Shown: piece by piece, positions 1-5,881 of the stretch
How the letters are laid out: the number at the start of each line of letters is the position of its first letter
How positions within the stretch are numbered: position 1 is the stretch's first letter
Position numbers and translations under genes: made by a program
Assembly: GCA_012511355.1 (NCBI GenBank)
Contig: JAAZGG010000078.1
Location: 1-6,807 of the forward strand
Source: a bacterium
GTDB lineage: Bacteria; Bacillota_I; Bacilli_A; RFN20; UBA1709
DNA: 6,807 bases
Direction: 5' to 3'
The notes under the pieces: model-generated
The model's input: the letters and a program-made list of their open reading frames with translations, nothing else
Database searches by the model: none
Told to the model about the DNA's origin: nothing

Positions 1-2935
1 CATGAATATCGCGATAATCTTCTTCTAGATCCAAAAAATCATCTTTATGCTCTACCACTAGTTTAAAGAAGTCAAAACTACCCGTATTAGACAGTAAACG
101 TTCTAATGATAAAGTTGCTTGATCAATCTTTTTCTTACCGGGGAATGAACCAACATCGGTCTTACTCTTGTAAGAATTAAAATTTTTCAGCCAAAGACTA
201 AATTGCTCTTTATAAAAGGCAAACAATTCTTTTTCTGTCGAAGGCCCCATTTTGCCAAACAAGTCTTGCGTTAATTCTCGCGCTTTTTTTAATACATGCT
301 CATCTGTTTGGCGTTTTTTATTAACAGTCACTAAACGACGTTGACGGGTGTTTTGAAAAGGTTCAAACGCAACTTTTACCGATAACGGCATGTTACTTTG
401 TGACAGAGCAATCTTATCTTTTACCGCCAACTGAGCGACAATAATTAAAATCTCGGCCTCTGGCCAACCATAAGGTCGCTTTACAAAACGCTCTACAATT
501 TCAATTAACGGTATATCTGCACTTGCGGCAGTTGAGCCACTTGTGCGCAAGGCAATAAACTGCTCAACCTCCTTAACGGCGCGAGGATTGACTTCACTAC
601 CATCAACACCAATACCCAGCTGAGCGATGTCATTCGCTTTTAGAGTAGCGCTTAACTCGCGCCACGGATCGTCTAGACACTTCTCAATATAATCGAGCTT
701 ACTAAAGGTATTCGTTAATAGGTAATTGCAAGCCTCATCCAACTTAACCGCGGGACTAGTTGATGAAAGTTGAAGATGCTGACCCAAAGCATAACTCTCG
801 GCATCCAAAAGCATCTCTTCAGCACGTACTCGTAAACGCTTTCTACGCTCCGCGTTTTCTCGTCCTCGATCTGCAAGAATCCGAGCGATATCAGGTTGAG
901 CCACACCATCATTTAGTCGACCATATTTATCAGTTTTAATCCAAGTCTTTAACTCACTAAAGAACTGCTTATCATCCCTCAGTTTGAATATAACCTGATC
1001 TGCCCCACTTTTAGTAATACAAAAAGCCTCGTTATAACTGACATAATCAACGTCTAATGGCGAAATGATTTCAATTTTTAAGTCGTGTTCATGCTTACCA
1101 TCAATCGTATGTCCGTCCAAATATCGACCAATTAAATAATCCATTTTATTGGCCTGATGACGATACTTATTTTGCTCCTTTAGAGCATCTTTATAAATTA
1201 ACTCAGCAAGAAACTTAATTTCTTCGGAGCTTGATAGAGCTAGCGCTTTAATTTGACGAGTAATATCACGCTCTTCGTTAGTCAAAAACAGAAACTCATC
1301 ACCATTACGAGTAATTAGACTTTCTTTTTCTAAACGTAAAAGACTTTCTTCAATACGCTTACGCAAAGCCAATTTATCTTCGTCAATTTTTTCGATACTT
1401 AGCGTAACTAAATTATCCAACGTACCTTTGATAATATCGACATAGCGAATCATGAAAAGTGTACGCAACATCTGCACATCAAACTCATCAAAAACTTTAT
1501 TCTCAGCAGCTTGATCAATTGTTCGTTTAACTGCCGTGTCTAAAAAACCTTCAACTGAATGATAGAATTTATGGAATGGCACTAAAGTACCAACTTCCTC
1601 TGAAGAAATTGAATTTGCAGCCATCTGGAAAGCATCAAGCATAGAACGCTCACCATAGGCCAAGTGAGCACCCGTAGCACCTACTTTTCGAATCTCCTCA
1701 AAAACCTTTTGAACAAGCTGAAAATGATAAGGGGCAAAAGGATAGTTATTTACGAAACTATCGGGACCTTCAAAGTTTTTAAGAGTTGGGCCTGAACGGT
1801 CAAAGGTAATCTGGTTTTTAAGAATATCACCCTTTTGCTCAAAGACCGACTCAAGCAACTCAGTCGCTTCTGGTGTTTTACGCAACAAACGCTTTTGAAT
1901 CACCTCATCTGTATTAGAGCTAGAGAGCGATAAACGGGTTTTAAAACGACCGGCAATTTTAGAGAAGTCATTCGCCTTTGAAGAAGACAACTCACCTAAT
2001 ACCGCATCCATATCAGCTTGAGAAGTTACAATCACCCAAGCTCTACCCTTACAAATAGTCCCAAGGTTTTCAGTGATGGTTTGCAGGGTCAACATCAATC
2101 GCGTATCGCTACCAATAAACAGACCAACCTCATCCACTAAAAACAAGATTCTCTGATTAGCTCCCTGAGTATCAAGATACTCCTTACCCCACTGACAAAA
2201 GTTTTCTACAGAAACGCTAAAAGCTTCTTCAGAATCCTCAAACCATTTATGCGCAGCCTCAGCAGATAAACCAAGCGCTTTAGCGATCGCGAACTCTACG
2301 TCATCTTGATAGAACTGATAACCATCTCTCTCTTCCAGCCAAGATAAACCACTGGACTCCTCAAAGGCTTCTTTAAAAGTCTCATATGCACCCTTCTCAG
2401 TGAGGTGTCGTTCCATGTGCGCAATATGAGGATGGTCCGCACTGAACCCCTGATATTCATTAAATACACGCAAGAATACGTTCAGAATAGGATTACCGTC
2501 GTCATTAGAGCTCGCTTTACTATCAATATTAAAGAGGATAACGTCGGCATGCTGATTTACCGCTTTATTAATATCTGCTCTGATAAAAGCATCTCGAATT
2601 TTTTTCTCGTCAAAAAACTCAACTGCATGGTGTTCATTACCCTCTGGGCCTAACACACGTTTATTCGATAATATATAGGATAGGGTTTTAAGAAAATGTG
2701 ATTTACCGGAGCCGAAGAAGCCCGAAATCCAAACACCAATACGATTAGGAAGTGAAGGATCATTATTATCCGTGCTATATGATTGAAAAAAGTCACGAAA
2801 ATGCTTTTCCAATTCATTAGTCACCACATATTCGTCAAGTTCTTGATAAACGGTTAAGTTATCATCTTGATCGGCTTTAACTACACCATTAATTGCACGA
2901 TCCAGTGGTTTTTCAAAAAGATTTTTAATATTCAT
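1..2935 (-). CDS. brxC: BREX ATPase BrxC (partial, C-terminus beyond window)
   Basis: BrxC is the large P-loop ATPase of type I BREX phage defence and is required for defence with the methylase PglX, the phosphatase-like PglZ and BrxB. The reading frame is open for 978 codons from the ATG at 2935 to the left edge. The family is usually about 1,200 aa, so roughly the last fifth is missing, which also explains the lack of a stop codon here. The N-terminus reads MNIKNLFEKPLDR. A Walker A motif GFFGSGKS is at residues 72-79, followed by HFLK. A Walker B-like stretch RILFLVDEVG has acidic residues D268 and E269. The remainder is largely charged and probably helical, with no membrane segment seen. 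The start is supported by ACGGAA about 10 nt upstream. The gap to brxB is 36 nt with no terminator, so the two are probably cotranscribed. Family assignment rests on the motifs plus the brxR-brxA-brxB context and is secure; no frameshift was noticed. Confidence 0.95.
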   Translation of the reverse strand, partial: MNIKNLFEKPLDRAINGVVKADQDDNLTVYQELDEYVVTNELEKHFRDFFQSYSTDNNDPSLPNRIGVWISGFFGSGKSHFLKTLSYILSNKRVLGPEGNEHHAVEFFDEKKIRDAFIRADINKAVNQHADVILFNIDSKASSNDDGNPILNVFLRVFNEYQGFSADHPHIAHMERHLTEKGAYETFKEAFEESSGLSWLEERDGYQFYQDDVEFAIAKALGLSAEAAHKWFEDSEEAFSVSVENFCQWGKEYLDTQGANQRILFLVDEVGLFIGSDTRLMLTLQTITENLGTICKGRAWVIVTSQADMDAVLGELSSSKANDFSKIAGRFKTRLSLSSSNTDEVIQKRLLRKTPEATELLESVFEQKGDILKNQITFDRSGPTLKNFEGPDSFVNNYPFAPYHFQLVQKVFEEIRKVGATGAHLAYGERSMLDAFQMAANSISSEEVGTLVPFHKFYHSVEGFLDTAVKRTIDQAAENKVFDEFDVQMLRTLFMIRYVDIIKGTLDNLVTLSIEKIDEDKLALRKRIEESLLRLEKESLITRNGDEFLFLTNEERDITRQIKALALSSSEEIKFLAELIYKDALKEQNKYRHQANKMDYLIGRYLDGHTIDGKHEHDLKIEIISPLDVDYVSYNEAFCITKSGADQVIFKLRDDKQFFSELKTWIKTDKYGRLNDGVAQPDIARILADRGRENAERRKRLRVRAEEMLLDAESYALGQHLQLSSTSPAVKLDEACNYLLTNTFSKLDYIEKCLDDPWRELSATLKANDIAQLGIGVDGSEVNPRAVKEVEQFIALRTSGSTAASADIPLIEIVERFVKRPYGWPEAEILIIVAQLAVKDKIALSQSNMPLSVKVAFEPFQNTRQRRLVTVNKKRQTDEHVLKKARELTQDLFGKMGPSTEKELFAFYKEQFSLWLKNFNSYKSKTDVGSFPGKKKIDQATLSLERLLSNTGSFDFFKLVVEHKDDFLDLEEDYRDIH

Positions 2936-2971
2936 TTGAACTAATTTCCGTAATTATAATGATGTGCAATG

Positions 2972-3547
2972 CTATGGCACTAATCTAAACGCTCTGTAGT
3001 AATTATTACTAGGTATTCTTCCAAACAACTTCATGGCCTGCCCATCATAAAGTCCTGGGTAAAACAAAACCAAGGGCTTATGCCCCAACAATGAATGCAA
3101 ACTATTTAACAGGTTATGAGCACGCAATAATGGCCAAACAGAGCCCACACCCGTGAGTAAAATCACGTCATACTCTGTGGCGTCATGTTTACTAATTAGA
3201 TAAGGTACAAACTTATCCATATGCAATGGTCCTTTTAAGGCCTTAAGCAAAGCATCATCGCCCTTGCTCTTTTGCAAATTAATAGCCTTTTCAATAAACT
3301 TACGTTCTTCTAAATACTCAACTATGGTCTCAAATAAGTTGATATTTACCACCTTGAGATGACTATATTTTTTGCTGATAGTCTCTTCCAAAAAACGAAC
3401 ATGCTTACGCACTTCCAACTCATCTTCAGGGTCATAATCAAAAATCCAGAAACCAATTTCATTGCCTAGACCTTGACTTGTTAAAAACTCCGTGGAGAGA
3501 AGTTTCTCCAGAATTTGATTTAATCTGTTTTGTAATGCTTGACTCAT
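2972..3547 (-). CDS. brxB: BREX protein BrxB (DUF1788)
   Basis: BrxB is a small core BREX protein of the DUF1788 family. Its biochemical role is not settled; it is thought to work with BrxC and PglZ. The predicted protein is 191 aa, the usual family size. Recognisable family stretches are GLGNEIGFWIFDYDPEDE near residues 27-44, LTGVGSVWPLLRAH in the second half, and a C-terminal PLVLFYPGLYDGQAMKLFG followed by a YYRAFRL ending. No signal peptide or membrane segment is seen. An ATG seven codons upstream (3568) is in frame, but the ATG at 3547 has GGAG five bases before it and gives the family's typical start (MSQALQNRLNQIL), so the shorter form is chosen. It lies 26 nt after brxA and 36 nt before brxC in one operon. 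Confidence 0.95.
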   Translation of the reverse strand: MSQALQNRLNQILEKLLSTEFLTSQGLGNEIGFWIFDYDPEDELEVRKHVRFLEETISKKYSHLKVVNINLFETIVEYLEERKFIEKAINLQKSKGDDALLKALKGPLHMDKFVPYLISKHDATEYDVILLTGVGSVWPLLRAHNLLNSLHSLLGHKPLVLFYPGLYDGQAMKLFGRIPSNNYYRAFRLVP

Positions 3548-3573
3548 CGTTGCTCCAACTACTACCATTGTGC

Positions 3574-4176
3574 TTATCTAGATACTTCCATACAGTTTTT
3601 AAGTCGAGACTTATCGTACTTTTCTAATAAGGCGCCTAACTCTGCTCTCACCAAGACACGCTGCAATTCGAGCTTGCGCGTACTCTTTAAATAACCTACT
3701 TCAGCTAGCATGCGATAAACCACTGTTTTTATTTTTTGCTTAGTGGACTCTTTCCACTCAAGAATTTTAGGATCACGTTGTGCCCGCTCCTCAAGAAAAT
3801 CAGGCCAATTATAATTATCTAAACGCTCGACCTTAGTCACAAAAGCATCTCTGACCACAGTTTCCATAAACTCAACTAACAATAAATTGCTCTCAAGCGC
3901 CGCACAAAATGCCACTTGAGTTGCCAATTCATTATCACCATCACGAAGCATCAGCCAAAAATCAGATGATAAACATCCTAAACGCTTCCGAAGTGTCCTA
4001 GTATGGCGTTGAGCAGTTGCAATGGTATTTGCCTGCAATAAATTATCAATACTAATCGCCTGATTCCACTGCTCTATCGTTGCTTCACGAATTAACAAAT
4101 CTGCAATGACACGACTTTCACGCACCATCAAAGAGCCTCCACTCAGGTCATTCTCATAATGAAACTCTTCTAACAT
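3574..4176 (-). CDS. brxA: BREX protein BrxA (DUF1819)
   Basis: BrxA is a small, all-helical BREX protein (DUF1819) reported to bind DNA; its role in defence varies between systems. The product is 200 aa, as expected for the family. It shows the conserved N-terminal pattern GGSLMVRESRVIADLLI, a central W-Q/R-rich segment around TRTLRKRLGCL, and the C-terminal YRMLAEVGYLK followed by a helical tail. Two in-frame ATGs exist, at 4188 and 4176. The downstream one has GGAG six bases upstream and leaves a 1-nt gap after the brxR stop codon, so it is preferred. The upstream one would overlap brxR by 11 nt and has no clear ribosome binding site. Tight spacing suggests translational coupling to brxR. 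Confidence 0.93.
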   Translation of the reverse strand: MLEEFHYENDLSGGSLMVRESRVIADLLIREATIEQWNQAISIDNLLQANTIATAQRHTRTLRKRLGCLSSDFWLMLRDGDNELATQVAFCAALESNLLLVEFMETVVRDAFVTKVERLDNYNWPDFLEERAQRDPKILEWKESTKQKIKTVVYRMLAEVGYLKSTRKLELQRVLVRAELGALLEKYDKSRLKNCMEVSR

Positions 4177-4177
4177 C

Positions 4178-5059
4178 CTAATCTCCATTACTACTTTGAC
4201 TATGATTGAATAACGTAGGAAGTACCTTGATCCTGTCGTTTGCTTGTAAGACTAGTGGATACTTTAAAGCATCACTTAGCTCATCTTCATTAATAGCCGC
4301 TTGAAAACGCTGAAGACTGTAGTGTGCCAAAGCCTTCCTAACGGTAATTTGCAATCGACCATCAGGCATACCATAATCCCTTTCTACCAAGATTTTTTGC
4401 GCATCACTTAAGTTAGGATTAGGAACTAGGTGTAAAGTTAACTCATCATGCCAGGCTTGGTCTTGACTAGAGTCCACAGGCACCTCATCGACAATGACTG
4501 GCGTACGCTCAATCCTTGACAACAAAAAGTCCTTAAATTGATTGCTTTTATGACAGTAAGCACGAACATGCCAACTAAAACCTGTATAAACCAAAGTATG
4601 TGGTGAAATAATTCGCTCATGCCAATGAGGATTACTCATAGAGGCATAGATGATTTTTAAACAACCACCCGCTCTACAGGCACGCAAGATCTCTCTAACC
4701 ACTTCCGGACGCACAGTCCGATCTGGTAGTTGCACAGCTGCAAGATTATTTTCAGGCGTGGCGATCATGGCGTGAGACTCACTTACTATCCCTGAAAGCA
4801 TATTTAGATATTCATTGATATGCGCAGTAGTCAGTACCGGTTGAAAACCAGCCTTAGGCACATACCCCTTAACCGATGGGTCATGAATAAGAGAATCAGG
4901 ATTATACGAAGCGTTATAACGCTTGATGTCAGACGAGGCCTGCTGACGACTAATACCAAACCAGCTCATCAGGCGATTAGTAACTAAACGCCCTTCCCAA
5001 TAAGCCAGCAACTCAATCGCCCTCATCCTCAAAACGACTTCATATTTGTCTGTAGTCAT
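4178..5059 (-). CDS. brxR: WYL-domain transcriptional regulator of the BREX operon (BrxR)
   Basis: BrxR-family (CapW-like) proteins are dimeric repressors that bind an inverted repeat upstream of defence operons. This 293-aa product has the family's usual length and layout: a winged helix-turn-helix at about residues 12-70 (recognition segment near WFGISRQQASSDIKRY), a WYL domain at about 125-200, and a C-terminal WCX-like region to about 285. The WYL signature reads SWHVRAYC at 162-169, with H-V in place of Y-L. It is followed by FKDFLLSRIE, which holds the conserved arginine of the ligand pocket. It is first in the operon, directly before brxA. The ATG at 5059 has no evident Shine-Dalgarno, only U-rich leader, so translation may be weak. 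A perfect inverted repeat lies 9 nt upstream and is the likely autoregulatory site. Function in BREX control is inferred from family and position. Confidence 0.92.
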   Translation of the reverse strand: MTTDKYEVVLRMRAIELLAYWEGRLVTNRLMSWFGISRQQASSDIKRYNASYNPDSLIHDPSVKGYVPKAGFQPVLTTAHINEYLNMLSGIVSESHAMIATPENNLAAVQLPDRTVRPEVVREILRACRAGGCLKIIYASMSNPHWHERIISPHTLVYTGFSWHVRAYCHKSNQFKDFLLSRIERTPVIVDEVPVDSSQDQAWHDELTLHLVPNPNLSDAQKILVERDYGMPDGRLQITVRKALAHYSLQRFQAAINEDELSDALKYPLVLQANDRIKVLPTLFNHSQSSNGD

Positions 5060-5067
5060 ATGAAAAA

Positions 5068-5089
5068 ATACTTAAGTAAAATTAAGTAT
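5068..5089. promoter_or_regulatory. Probable BrxR operator (perfect inverted repeat)
   Basis: ATACTTAA (5068-5075) and TTAAGTAT (5082-5089) are perfect 8-bp inverted arms around a 6-nt spacer. The site ends 9 nt upstream of the brxR start codon. BrxR homologues bind inverted repeats in exactly this position, so autorepression of the BREX operon is inferred. No binding data are available from sequence alone. Confidence 0.7.
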
Positions 5090-5090
5090 A
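5085..5090 (-). promoter_or_regulatory. Possible -10 box of the BREX operon promoter
   Basis: On the minus strand this reads TATACT, a good match to TATAAT, and it overlaps the right arm of the inverted repeat. A start site about 7 nt further would give a leader of roughly 20 nt before brxR. No convincing -35 box stands 16-18 nt upstream, so the promoter may need help or be weak. The overlap with the operator is what an autorepressor would use. Confidence 0.4.
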
Positions 5091-5107
5091 AGATTACCCT
5101 ACAAAGT

Positions 5108-5120
5108 CTTTACTGTAAAG
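5108..5120. repeat. Small palindrome in the shared intergenic region
   Basis: CTTTAC and GTAAAG flank a single T: perfect 6-bp arms over 13 bp, lying upstream of the BREX promoter. It differs from the 5068-5089 repeat, so it may bind another protein or be chance in AT-rich DNA. Confidence 0.35.
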
Positions 5121-5240
5121 TAAATTGATGGCATTTTAAGAATTGGAGTTATATTACAAGGAATGATTGAGATTAAAGGGAAATATGGTGGAAAACCCTA
5201 CGGCACCAAACAGGTTATATGAAGATTTAAGTGTAGTGCA
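5121..5240. other. Intergenic spacer without a supported gene
   Basis: This stretch separates the two divergent systems. I see no RNA gene, terminator or convincing coding sequence in it. A 19-codon open frame at 5163-5222 has no properly spaced ribosome binding site and is not called. GGTG and CACC at about 5187-5206 could form only a weak 4-bp stem. Confidence 0.5.
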
Positions 5241-5299
5241 AAATCGCTAAAAACAAATAAAGTTCGCTAGTAGAGAATTTTGTTAGTTTTTAGCGATTT
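5241..5299. promoter_or_regulatory. 14-bp inverted repeat, likely operator for the retron cassette
   Basis: AAATCGCTAAAAAC (5241-5254) is the exact reverse complement of 5286-5299, separated by 31 nt. A third partial copy, TCGCTA, occurs at 5264-5269, exactly 20 bp after the first TCGCTA at 5244, that is about two helical turns. The right arm covers the -35/spacer part of the promoter at 5303-5311. Spaced half-sites over a promoter suit an XRE-type repressor, and the XRE protein at 5882-6190 is the obvious candidate. A structural role in RNA is less likely because the site lies upstream of the predicted start site. Confidence 0.6.
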
Positions 5300-5302
5300 A
5301 TG

Positions 5303-5311
5303 TGTTATTAT
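5303..5311 (+). promoter_or_regulatory. Extended -10 promoter for the retron cassette
   Basis: TGT followed by TATTAT gives an extended -10 element (TGnTATAAT-like). The -35 position (about 5283-5288, TTAGTT) is poor, which is common when an extended -10 is present. Transcription would start near 5318 and read through the structured RNA into the small ORF. A weaker alternative inside the RNA is GTGATA (5413-5418) with CATAAT (5435-5440), 16-bp spacing. Confidence 0.5.
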
Positions 5312-5317
5312 CATTCT

Positions 5318-5501
5318 GTGGTTAAACAGAGATACCTCGAATGTAGTTTTGAGCTTAGCTCGTGGCAAAACTTTTGATAATTTTTTGCCAAAAAAATGCC
5401 CTGGACGCCGCGGTGATATCGCCGAATCCATGTGCATAATCCAAATCGCGCGAGGGTGCGATCTGGTTAGATGATAGAAGGGTTTTTGTTTGTTCTCTCT
5501 G
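5318..5501 (+). ncRNA. Structured non-coding leader upstream of the small ORF
   Basis: No credible gene lies here, but four hairpins follow in order. 5351-5361 is GAGC-TTA-GCTC. 5363-5390 is TGGCAAAA pairing with TTTTGCCA around a 12-nt loop. 5411-5424 is CGGTGA pairing with a matching arm including one G-T pair, optionally extended by TGGA 5402-5405 with TCCA 5427-5430. 5441-5466 is CCA-a-ATCGC pairing with GCGAT-c-TGG around an 8-nt loop. The stretch 5401-5466 has 39 G or C of 66 bases, which stands out in this AT-rich region and suggests selected RNA structure. It could be part of the retron RNA (the msr or msd itself) or a separate regulatory leader. CAGAGA (5327-5332) could pair with TCTCTG (5496-5501); the resulting 175-nt unit has an ordinary retron length, but a 6-bp closing helix is weak. 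Confidence 0.55.
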
Positions 5502-5575
5502 AAAATTAAAGAAGCGAGGGGAAGTAGTCTACTTCCGTATCAATCACTGGGTTGTGATAGATAGTCTTTAATTTT
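5502..5575 (+). ncRNA. Candidate compact retron msr-msd RNA
   Basis: AAAATTAAAGA (5502-5512) and TCTTTAATTTT (5565-5575) form a perfect 11-bp helix, the usual length for retron a1/a2. Directly after the left arm comes AGC (5513-5515); in known retrons the branching G sits in such an AGC, so G5514 would be the priming 2'-OH residue. Inside are two hairpins: 5520-5536, GGAAGTA-GTC-TACTTCC with a perfect 7-bp stem as in msr stem-loops, and 5538-5563, TATC/GATA plus ATCAC/GTGAT around TGGGTT, which could be the reverse-transcribed msd. At 74 nt it is much shorter than characterised retron RNAs, so either it is a minimal form or the unit extends into 5318-5501. The presence of a retron-type RT about 590 nt downstream supports the reading. 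Exact ends and template are unproven. Confidence 0.5.
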
Positions 5576-5579
5576 ATAT

Positions 5580-5586
5580 AAGGAGA
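5580..5586 (+). promoter_or_regulatory. Strong ribosome binding site of the small ORF, possibly sequestered
   Basis: AAGGAGA stands 5 nt before the ATG at 5592 and fixes that start. GGAGA (5582-5586) can pair with TCTCT (5496-5500), stacking beyond the 11-bp helix of 5502-5512/5565-5575 with an internal loop between. In that fold the site would be hidden from ribosomes. Confidence 0.6.
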
Positions 5587-5591
5587 TTTTT

Positions 5592-5849
5592 ATGATAAAT
5601 AAAAACACTGAAGCCACAGAACAAACAAAGTGTAATCAGAATAAAAACAACAAGCATGGTGAAAAGTTACACCAAAAAACAGTAAAGGGATTAAAAAAAT
5701 TTCTAATTAAGTCAATGACTTGGTCTCTTAGGATTTTTATCAATCCCTATACTTGGAGGTTTTTAATGGTATTTCTACCAGAAAAAATCTCTACGCTTGT
5801 TAACTATACCAAGAATTTTATTTCTTGGTTAAGCGACATTTTCTTCTAA
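5592..5849 (+). CDS. Small basic/hydrophobic protein, candidate retron toxin or effector
   Basis: I do not recognise a family for this 85-aa protein. The first 36 residues are hydrophilic and basic, rich in N, K and Q (one cysteine, C14). Residues 37-85 are hydrophobic and aromatic with scattered basic residues (five W or Y between 44 and 72) and end in WLSDIFF. This is more like an amphipathic or membrane-associating peptide than a clean membrane helix; no signal peptide cleavage site is seen. The ATG has a strong Shine-Dalgarno. It lies 16 nt after the candidate retron RNA and 32 nt before the XRE gene, in one transcript with the RT, so it is probably the cassette's effector, perhaps a membrane-acting toxin; that function is inference from size, composition and context. 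An in-frame ATG at codon 59 with its own good ribosome binding site could give a shorter form. Confidence 0.7.
   Translation: MINKNTEATEQTKCNQNKNNKHGEKLHQKTVKGLKKFLIKSMTWSLRIFINPYTWRFLMVFLPEKISTLVNYTKNFISWLSDIFF
5766..5849 (+). CDS. Possible internal start giving a 27-aa hydrophobic peptide
   Basis: Codon 59 of the small ORF is ATG, preceded at 6 nt by GGAGG (5755-5759), a ribosome binding site as good as that of the full ORF. The product would begin MVFLPEKISTL and end WLSDIFF: a short amphipathic peptide of the size of many type I toxins. GGAGG here also encodes W-R of the longer protein, so it may be coincidence. Treat it as an alternative form, not a separate gene. Confidence 0.35.
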   Translation: MVFLPEKISTLVNYTKNFISWLSDIFF

Positions 5850-5855
5850 TTACCC

Positions 5856-5876
5856 CCTTCTTTTTTCTTGAAGGAG
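5856..5876 (+). promoter_or_regulatory. Hairpin covering the XRE gene's ribosome binding site
   Basis: CCTTC (5856-5860) pairs with GAAGG (5870-5874) around a 9-nt pyrimidine loop. The right arm contains most of the Shine-Dalgarno AAGGAG (5871-5876), which sits 5 nt before the ATG at 5882. A ribosome finishing the small ORF at 5849 would reach into the left arm and could open it, tying XRE synthesis to translation of the small protein. Confidence 0.45.
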
Positions 5877-5881
5877 TAATC

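Noticed and set aside
715..912. 65-codon minus-strand open frame
   Set aside because: It is another frame inside brxC without family features.
2405..2653. 82-codon plus-strand open frame
   Set aside because: It lies wholly within brxC on the opposite strand; the BrxC frame carries the recognisable protein.
3548..3568. Longer brxB start (ATG at 3568)
   Set aside because: The ATG at 3547 has GGAG at ideal spacing and gives the usual BrxB N-terminus.
4177..4188. Longer brxA start (ATG at 4188)
   Set aside because: Its upstream region lacks a ribosome binding site, whereas ATG at 4176 has GGAG at 6 nt and follows the brxR stop.
4438..4620. 60-codon minus-strand open frame
   Set aside because: It is a different frame inside brxR, which is the supported gene.
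5163..5222. 19-codon open frame beginning MIEIKGKYGG
   Set aside because: AAGG lies directly against the ATG with no proper spacing, the frame is very short, and no family is recognised.
5363..5400. Hairpin with T-run as an intrinsic terminator
   Set aside because: On the plus strand the stem is followed by A residues, and the T-run lies in the loop and arm. On the minus strand it would act between no known genes.
5280..5474. 64-codon open frame on the plus strand starting at a TTG
   Set aside because: It begins inside the inverted repeat, upstream of the predicted transcription start, has no good ribosome binding site, and crosses all the hairpins of the leader RNA.
5825..5881. Upstream in-frame start for the XRE protein
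   Set aside because: The added 19 residues overlap the small ORF, contain the ribosome binding site of the 5882 start, and do not belong to the XRE domain.
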